64,000 nucleotides of DNA, taken from an uncultured Pelagibacteraceae bacterium. Lineage in GTDB: Bacteria; Pseudomonadota; Alphaproteobacteria; Pelagibacterales; Pelagibacteraceae. The stretch is taken from NCBI GenBank assembly GCA_902517535.1, contig CABYCK010000001.1, positions 85,317 to 149,316 on the forward strand. The letters are read 5' to 3'. The position numbers and the translations under genes are program-made. Below the pieces are notes generated by a model. The model did no database searches. It saw only the letters and a list, made by a program, of their open reading frames with translations, and was not told where the DNA came from. Positions 60,563 to 64,000 of this stretch are shown one piece after another (within the stretch, counting starts at the first letter, position 1; every line of letters starts with the position of its first letter).

Positions 60563-60877
60563 ATGAAAAATAGTATAGTTTTTTTTACCTTATTTATATT
60601 TTGTGTTTCTTGCGCTACTCCGACTGTAGTAAACGTAATTGGTCCTAATGATAATGAGCTTACATGTAAAGAATTAAATGCAGAGATTGCATTAGCAAAC
60701 AAGTATGCAGACGAAGCACAGGAGGCAAAAAAAATGGATAAGCCACATAACATAAGTGCACTATTATTTTTTCTACCTGGTTATGGAATTACTTTAAAGA
60801 ATATTGAAGAAGCTACTAAAGCTGCTAGGGAAAGAGCGGTGCATTTGAATAAAATTAAAGAAAAGAAAAATTGTTAA
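60563..60877 (+). CDS. small predicted lipoprotein
   Basis: 104 residues. Signal MKNSIVFFTLFIFCVSC with Cys17. It contains LTCKELNAEIALANKYADEAQ, a helical segment typical of small alphaproteobacterial lipoproteins, and a hydrophobic ISALLFFLPGYGITLKN. It lies 17 bases after the preceding gene and ends 5 bases before the methyltransferase ATG. Confidence 0.72.
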   Translation: MKNSIVFFTLFIFCVSCATPTVVNVIGPNDNELTCKELNAEIALANKYADEAQEAKKMDKPHNISALLFFLPGYGITLKNIEEATKAARERAVHLNKIKEKKNC

Positions 60878-60882
60878 AAATT

Positions 60883-61344
60883 ATGGAGTTTGTAATTAAT
60901 CACAAAAGATTTTCAAAGACTTATGAAAATGAAGAGGCTAAAAAATATTCTTTTTCAGAAAATAGAATTAGAAGATTTCCAGATTACGTACCAGGTTATT
61001 ATAACTTTTTTACTCATCATGCACAAAAAAATTACAAACTAGAAAAGATAAAATGTATTTGTGGGGAAGAAAATGATTTAATTTTATCTAACACAGATAG
61101 ACATTGCGTAAAGTTTATAACAGTTATCTGTAAAAATTGTGGTTTGATAAGAGCAAAAGAATATTTTAGAGACGAAGACGTTACTGATTTTTACACAAAT
61201 TATTATAGAGATAAAGACTTTAGAAGTGGAAAAGAAAAAGGAGGTAAAGAAAAGTTTGATGAACAGTTTAAAGAAAAAAAATTTCAATTTGATCTAATTA
61301 ATCGTTATAAAATTTATGAACTTAAAAAAAAAAAAAATTGTTGA
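60883..61344 (+). CDS. SAM-dependent methyltransferase, N-terminal part (frameshifted gene)
   Basis: About 153 residues from ATG 60883 to a premature stop at 61344. It holds a zinc-ribbon-like region with CICGEENDLIL and VICKNCGLIRA (C-x-C and C-x2-C), then YYRDKDFRSGKEK, as in class I methyltransferases of surface-sugar biosynthesis. At 61324-61337 a run of 14 A shifts the frame. With 13 A the protein would continue directly into the methyltransferase domain encoded from 61316 on. Confidence 0.7.
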   Translation: MEFVINHKRFSKTYENEEAKKYSFSENRIRRFPDYVPGYYNFFTHHAQKNYKLEKIKCICGEENDLILSNTDRHCVKFITVICKNCGLIRAKEYFRDEDVTDFYTNYYRDKDFRSGKEKGGKEKFDEQFKEKKFQFDLINRYKIYELKKKKNC

Positions 61345-61945
61345 TTTAGGTGGTGCTGCAGGAGGAGTTCTTAAACATTTTGGAGAAGAAAATGATCTAT
61401 TTTTATTTGATTTTTACGATCCCTATTTGGAATATGCAAAAAGTCAAGGCATCAATGTTGTTAAAGGGGGGTTAGAAGAAATTAATTTTAAGCCTGATGT
61501 AATAATTTTATCTCATGTTATTGAGCATTGGAATAATTTTGAGAGAGAGATCGAAAAATTAATTAAAGTACAGGAAGTTGGAAAAACAATGAATTATATC
61601 GAATTTCCTGGAATAGACAGTATTAAGAAAGGTCGAAGAGAGGGAGATGTATTAGGAGATTTGCAAGTACCTCACGTTTATTATTTTACTTCTTACGTGT
61701 TTGAAAATCTTATGAATAGATATGGTTTTGAAAAGTTATATATAGACACTTTAATAAAATCAGTGTTTGTTTATACTGGAAAAAAAAAGACATTAATCAA
61801 TCATTATCAGACAGTTTATAACGATCTTATAAAAGCGGAAACCACAAGAAAAATTCAAATATTTAAAAACTTTATAAAATTGTTAATTCCGAAATTTTTG
61901 ATAACAACAATAAGAAAATTTAGAAATAAAGGTATTAAATTTTAA
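61316..61945 (+). CDS. SAM-dependent methyltransferase, C-terminal part (frameshifted gene)
   Basis: About 209 codons in the next frame. Motif I of class I methyltransferases is KIVDLGGAAGGVLKHFG, and ILSHVIEHWNNFEREIEKLI is the Methyltransf_23-like motif. The apparent ATG start at 61316 is probably not used; the segment is best read as the second half of the preceding gene, joined across the poly-A run. A stand-alone domain or an expressed pair cannot be excluded. The acceptor is unknown. Confidence 0.7.
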   Translation: MNLKKKKIVDLGGAAGGVLKHFGEENDLFLFDFYDPYLEYAKSQGINVVKGGLEEINFKPDVIILSHVIEHWNNFEREIEKLIKVQEVGKTMNYIEFPGIDSIKKGRREGDVLGDLQVPHVYYFTSYVFENLMNRYGFEKLYIDTLIKSVFVYTGKKKTLINHYQTVYNDLIKAETTRKIQIFKNFIKLLIPKFLITTIRKFRNKGIKF

Positions 61946-61948
61946 AAA

Positions 61949-62029
61949 TTAAAAAATATATTTATCTCCTAAATAAAATAATATTCCAATGGCGATACCT
62001 AAAAAAATCCAATAATAATTTTCTTTCAT
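61949..62029 (-). CDS. 26-residue membrane microprotein coupled to the pyrophosphohydrolase gene
   Basis: Frame MKENYYWIFLGIAIGILFYL then GDKYIF. Its ATG overlaps the TGA of the upstream pyrophosphohydrolase gene as ATGA (62026-62029), the classic arrangement for translational coupling. One membrane helix is predicted. No family recognised. Confidence 0.5.
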   Translation of the reverse strand: MKENYYWIFLGIAIGILFYLGDKYIF

Positions 62030-62400
62030 TTCAATAAAATGTTTTTTAAATTTGGTTTAAAGTATTTTGGTCCTTTCATAACTTTTCCTTTTTCATTGTA
62101 TATTGGTTTTCCATTATCGTCTAATTTACTCATGTTTGAATTTTGAACTTCATCAAAACACTCGTCTAAATCAATACCAAAAGCATGGCCTGCCCCATAA
62201 GTAACATATAAAATATCTGTGAGAGCGTCGGCCACTTCGACAATATCCTTGTTTTTTAAAGCTAAGTTTAATTCTTCAAGTTCCTCTTTTATTAATCCAT
62301 ACCTAAGATTAACAATATCCTCTTTAGGAAAAATAGCTTTATCTTTAATTTCTTGGCCAAATGTTTGCATAAATTTTTTAACTTTCTGAAAATTGCTCAT
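62026..62400 (-). CDS. MazG-like nucleotide pyrophosphohydrolase
   Basis: 124 residues. The all-alpha NTP pyrophosphatase pattern is YGLIKEELEELNLAL (EExxE) followed by VEVADALTDILYVTYGAGHAFGIDL (ExxD). It hydrolyses nucleoside triphosphates or related compounds. The C-terminal DDNGKPIYNEKGKVMKGPKYF is typical of a subgroup found in bacteria and phages. It starts 60 bases from the divergent fumC. Confidence 0.85.
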   Translation of the reverse strand: MSNFQKVKKFMQTFGQEIKDKAIFPKEDIVNLRYGLIKEELEELNLALKNKDIVEVADALTDILYVTYGAGHAFGIDLDECFDEVQNSNMSKLDDNGKPIYNEKGKVMKGPKYFKPNLKNILLK

Positions 62401-62460
62401 TTATTTCTCCAATTGTATTTTGTCTAACATAAAATAAAGTGTATTATAAAAGAATCACAT

Positions 62461-63849
62461 ATGAAATATAGAAATGAATTTGATAGTATTGGTAAAATAA
62501 AGGTGTCTGGTGATAAGTATTGGGGGGCGTCCACAGAGAGATCAAATAAATATTTTAATATAGGTGATTTTTTAGTAAGGCCAATTGTAATCCACTCAAT
62601 AGCTTTAATTAAAAAGGCCGCGGCTATAGTAAATTCTAAAAATAAAGACTTGGAACCAAAATTAGCAAAGTTTATCATTAAAGCTGCTAACGAAGTGATC
62701 AATGGCAAACTTGATCATCATTTCCCTTTGAAAGTTTGGCAAACTGGCTCTGGGACTCAAACGAATATGAACGTTAATGAAGTTATAGCTAATCGAGCTA
62801 TTCAATTAATGGGTGGGAAAATGGGGACCAAAAAACCAGTGCATCCCAATGATCATGTAAATAAATCACAGTCGACAAATGACGTTTTTCCTACAGCTAT
62901 GCATATTGCTATAGCAATGAAATCAAGAGAAAAACTATTGCCATCATTAAAATTATTGGAGAAAGAATTATCAAAAAAAGCAAGAGAGTTTAAAAATATA
63001 GTAAAAGTTGGAAGAACTCATTTGCAAGATGCTACTCCATTGACTTTGGGACAGGAGTTTTCTGGTTATCATTTTCAATTAAAAAATTCCATAACCAGAA
63101 TTGAAAATTCTTTAAAAGAAATATATTATTTAGCACAAGGAGGTACTGCGGTAGGAACTGGATTAAATACTAGAAAAAATTTTGACAAGAAAATTATTAA
63201 AGAGATAAGTAAAATCACAAAATTACCATTTAAACCATCTTTAAATAAGTTTGCGGCTTTAGCGGCTCACGATGAAATAGTAAATTTCTCTGGAACTCTA
63301 AATACTACAGCTGTTTGTTTAATGAAAATAGCAAATGATATTAGATTTTTAGGTTCAGGACCTAGGGCAGGATACGGAGAATTAATTTTACCTTCTAATG
63401 AACCAGGGTCTTCTATAATGCCAGGAAAAATAAACCCTACTCAATCAGAAGCAGTCACAATGGTTTGCGTAAAAGTAATTGGAAATCATAACGGTATTAC
63501 AATGGCTGGATCACATGGTCATTTTGAATTAAATGTATTTAAACCTCTAATTATTCATAATATTTTACAATCAGTAGAAATAATGAGTGACTCCGCAAAG
63601 ACCTTTGCAATGTATTGTGTCAAAGGAATTAAAGCGGATAAAAAAAGAATAAAATATCTCTTGGATAATTCTTTAATGTTGGTTACGGCTTTAGCTCCTA
63701 CAATAGGATACGACAAAGCTGCAAAAATTGCTAAGACTGCGTATAAAAATGGAACAACCCTTAAAGAAGAGGTAATTAAAAGTGGCTTAATAAATGCTAA
63801 AGAGTACGATAAAATAATGAGTCCAATAAAAATGACAAAACCAAAATAA
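62461..63849 (+). CDS. fumC: fumarate hydratase, class II
   Basis: 462 residues, full length. The signature [16 protein letters not shown] is present (about 318-333), as are [17 protein letters not shown] and the active-site [15 protein letters not shown] region with the catalytic histidine. It hydrates fumarate to malate in the TCA cycle. The Fe-free class II enzyme suits oxidative surface waters. It has a start 60 bases from the divergent pyrophosphohydrolase gene. Confidence 0.96.
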   Translation: MKYRNEFDSIGKIKVSGDKYWGASTERSNKYFNIGDFLVRPIVIHSIALIKKAAAIVNSKNKDLEPKLAKFIIKAANEVINGKLDHHFPLKVWQTGSGTQTNMNVNEVIANRAIQLMGGKMGTKKPVHPNDHVNKSQSTNDVFPTAMHIAIAMKSREKLLPSLKLLEKELSKKAREFKNIVKVGRTHLQDATPLTLGQEFSGYHFQLKNSITRIENSLKEIYYLAQGGTAVGTGLNTRKNFDKKIIKEISKITKLPFKPSLNKFAALAAHDEIVNFSGTLNTTAVCLMKIANDIRFLGSGPRAGYGELILPSNEPGSSIMPGKINPTQSEAVTMVCVKVIGNHNGITMAGSHGHFELNVFKPLIIHNILQSVEIMSDSAKTFAMYCVKGIKADKKRIKYLLDNSLMLVTALAPTIGYDKAAKIAKTAYKNGTTLKEEVIKSGLINAKEYDKIMSPIKMTKPK

Positions 63850-63851
63850 GA

Positions 63852-64000
63852 TTAATCTATTTCTAAAAGAAATTTTTCAATTTTAGTTATTTCAAAAATA
63901 TTCAAAAAATTTTCATTAAATAAAATCTTCTCAAAAATTTCTTTATAATATTTTAAATCTTGTTCGTTAGCAGAATAATTTTCATTATAACTTATCTTAT
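63852..64000 (-). CDS. C-terminal end of an unidentified gene (cut by window edge)
   Basis: An open minus-strand frame from the window edge ends at TAA 63852. It encodes about 48 residues with YNENYSANEQDLKYYKEIFE and ending ITKIEKFLLEID. It is convergent with fumC, 2 bases apart. No family can be assigned from so short a piece. Confidence 0.4.
   Translation of the reverse strand, partial: KISYNENYSANEQDLKYYKEIFEKILFNENFLNIFEITKIEKFLLEID

Noticed and set aside
53395-62000. Prophage or plasmid remnant after ssrA
   Set aside because: No phage structural, replication, partition or integrase gene is visible.

Overview
The window looks like a chromosome segment of a streamlined marine alphaproteobacterium of the SAR11 (Pelagibacter) type. 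It is strongly AT-rich, genes are packed with gaps of a few bases or 4-base overlaps, and Lys/Asn/Ile are over-used. The gene content also fits: glycine betaine/sarcosine demethylation genes, a SAM-II plus SAM-V riboswitch pair before metY, ThyX instead of ThyA, and a circularly permuted two-piece tmRNA. No rRNA, canonical tRNA, CRISPR array, transposase or phage gene was seen.

Layout. 1-2.4 kb: proC-like, csaA-like, LysE and the start of acnA, on the minus strand. 2.5-9.7 kb: DoxX, a CsiD/GlaH glutarate hydroxylase, and a branched-chain amino acid ABC transporter operon (livK-attenuator-livHMGF) that runs on into azlCD. 9.7-15.5 kb: redox and repair genes (glutaredoxin, exported and cytosolic MsrB, CcdA), a ribokinase-family kinase, cysE. 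15.5-29.6 kb: a C1 block with a dimethylglycine/sarcosine dehydrogenase-like protein, EtfBA, ETF-ubiquinone oxidoreductase, two transporters and soxBDAG (heterotetrameric sarcosine oxidase). 29.6-31.2 kb: a promoter, SAM-II riboswitch, terminator, SAM-V-like element and metY. 31.2-34.8 kb: a lipoprotein, a D-2-hydroxyacid dehydrogenase, a DMT permease and a D-amino-acid dehydrogenase-like enzyme. 34.8-40.9 kb: bactofilin and the cell-shape cluster mreBCD-mrdA-rodA. 40.9-45.9 kb: leuA, ilvC, ilvH, ilvB. 45.9-53.4 kb: miaA, degP, DUF2065, hflC, hflK, mrp, thyX, rfbG. 53.4-59.2 kb: the permuted tmRNA gene followed by an accessory array. 59.2-62 kb: small exported proteins and a frameshifted methyltransferase. 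62-64 kb: a MazG-like pyrophosphohydrolase, fumC and a partial gene.

Most notable is the stretch from 53.6 to 59.2 kb. The hairpin at the 3' end of the tmRNA coding piece (GGGGC / CACCTGGCAACAGAAC / GCCCC) recurs seven more times, always in the same orientation. The copies divide 5.6 kb into seven short units of about 0.4-1.25 kb. Each unit holds one or a few small genes: Sel1-repeat protein, exported proteins, lipoproteins, Fe/Mn superoxide dismutase, DUF2784 and microproteins. Several reading frames stop within a few bases of a repeat. Unit ends are shared in a mix-and-match way, and no recombinase gene is visible. I read this as serial accretion of recombinase-less cassettes at the 3' end of ssrA, comparable in logic to integron cassettes or tmRNA/tRNA-targeting satellite islands, but I cannot identify the mobilising enzyme.

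How the genes work together: the C1 block feeds electrons from methylated glycines through ETF and ETF-QO to ubiquinone, and C1 units to folate. The SAM-sensing leader controls sulfur and methionine assimilation by MetY. The Liv/Azl operon, ilv/leu genes and DadA-like enzyme form an amino-acid uptake and synthesis theme.
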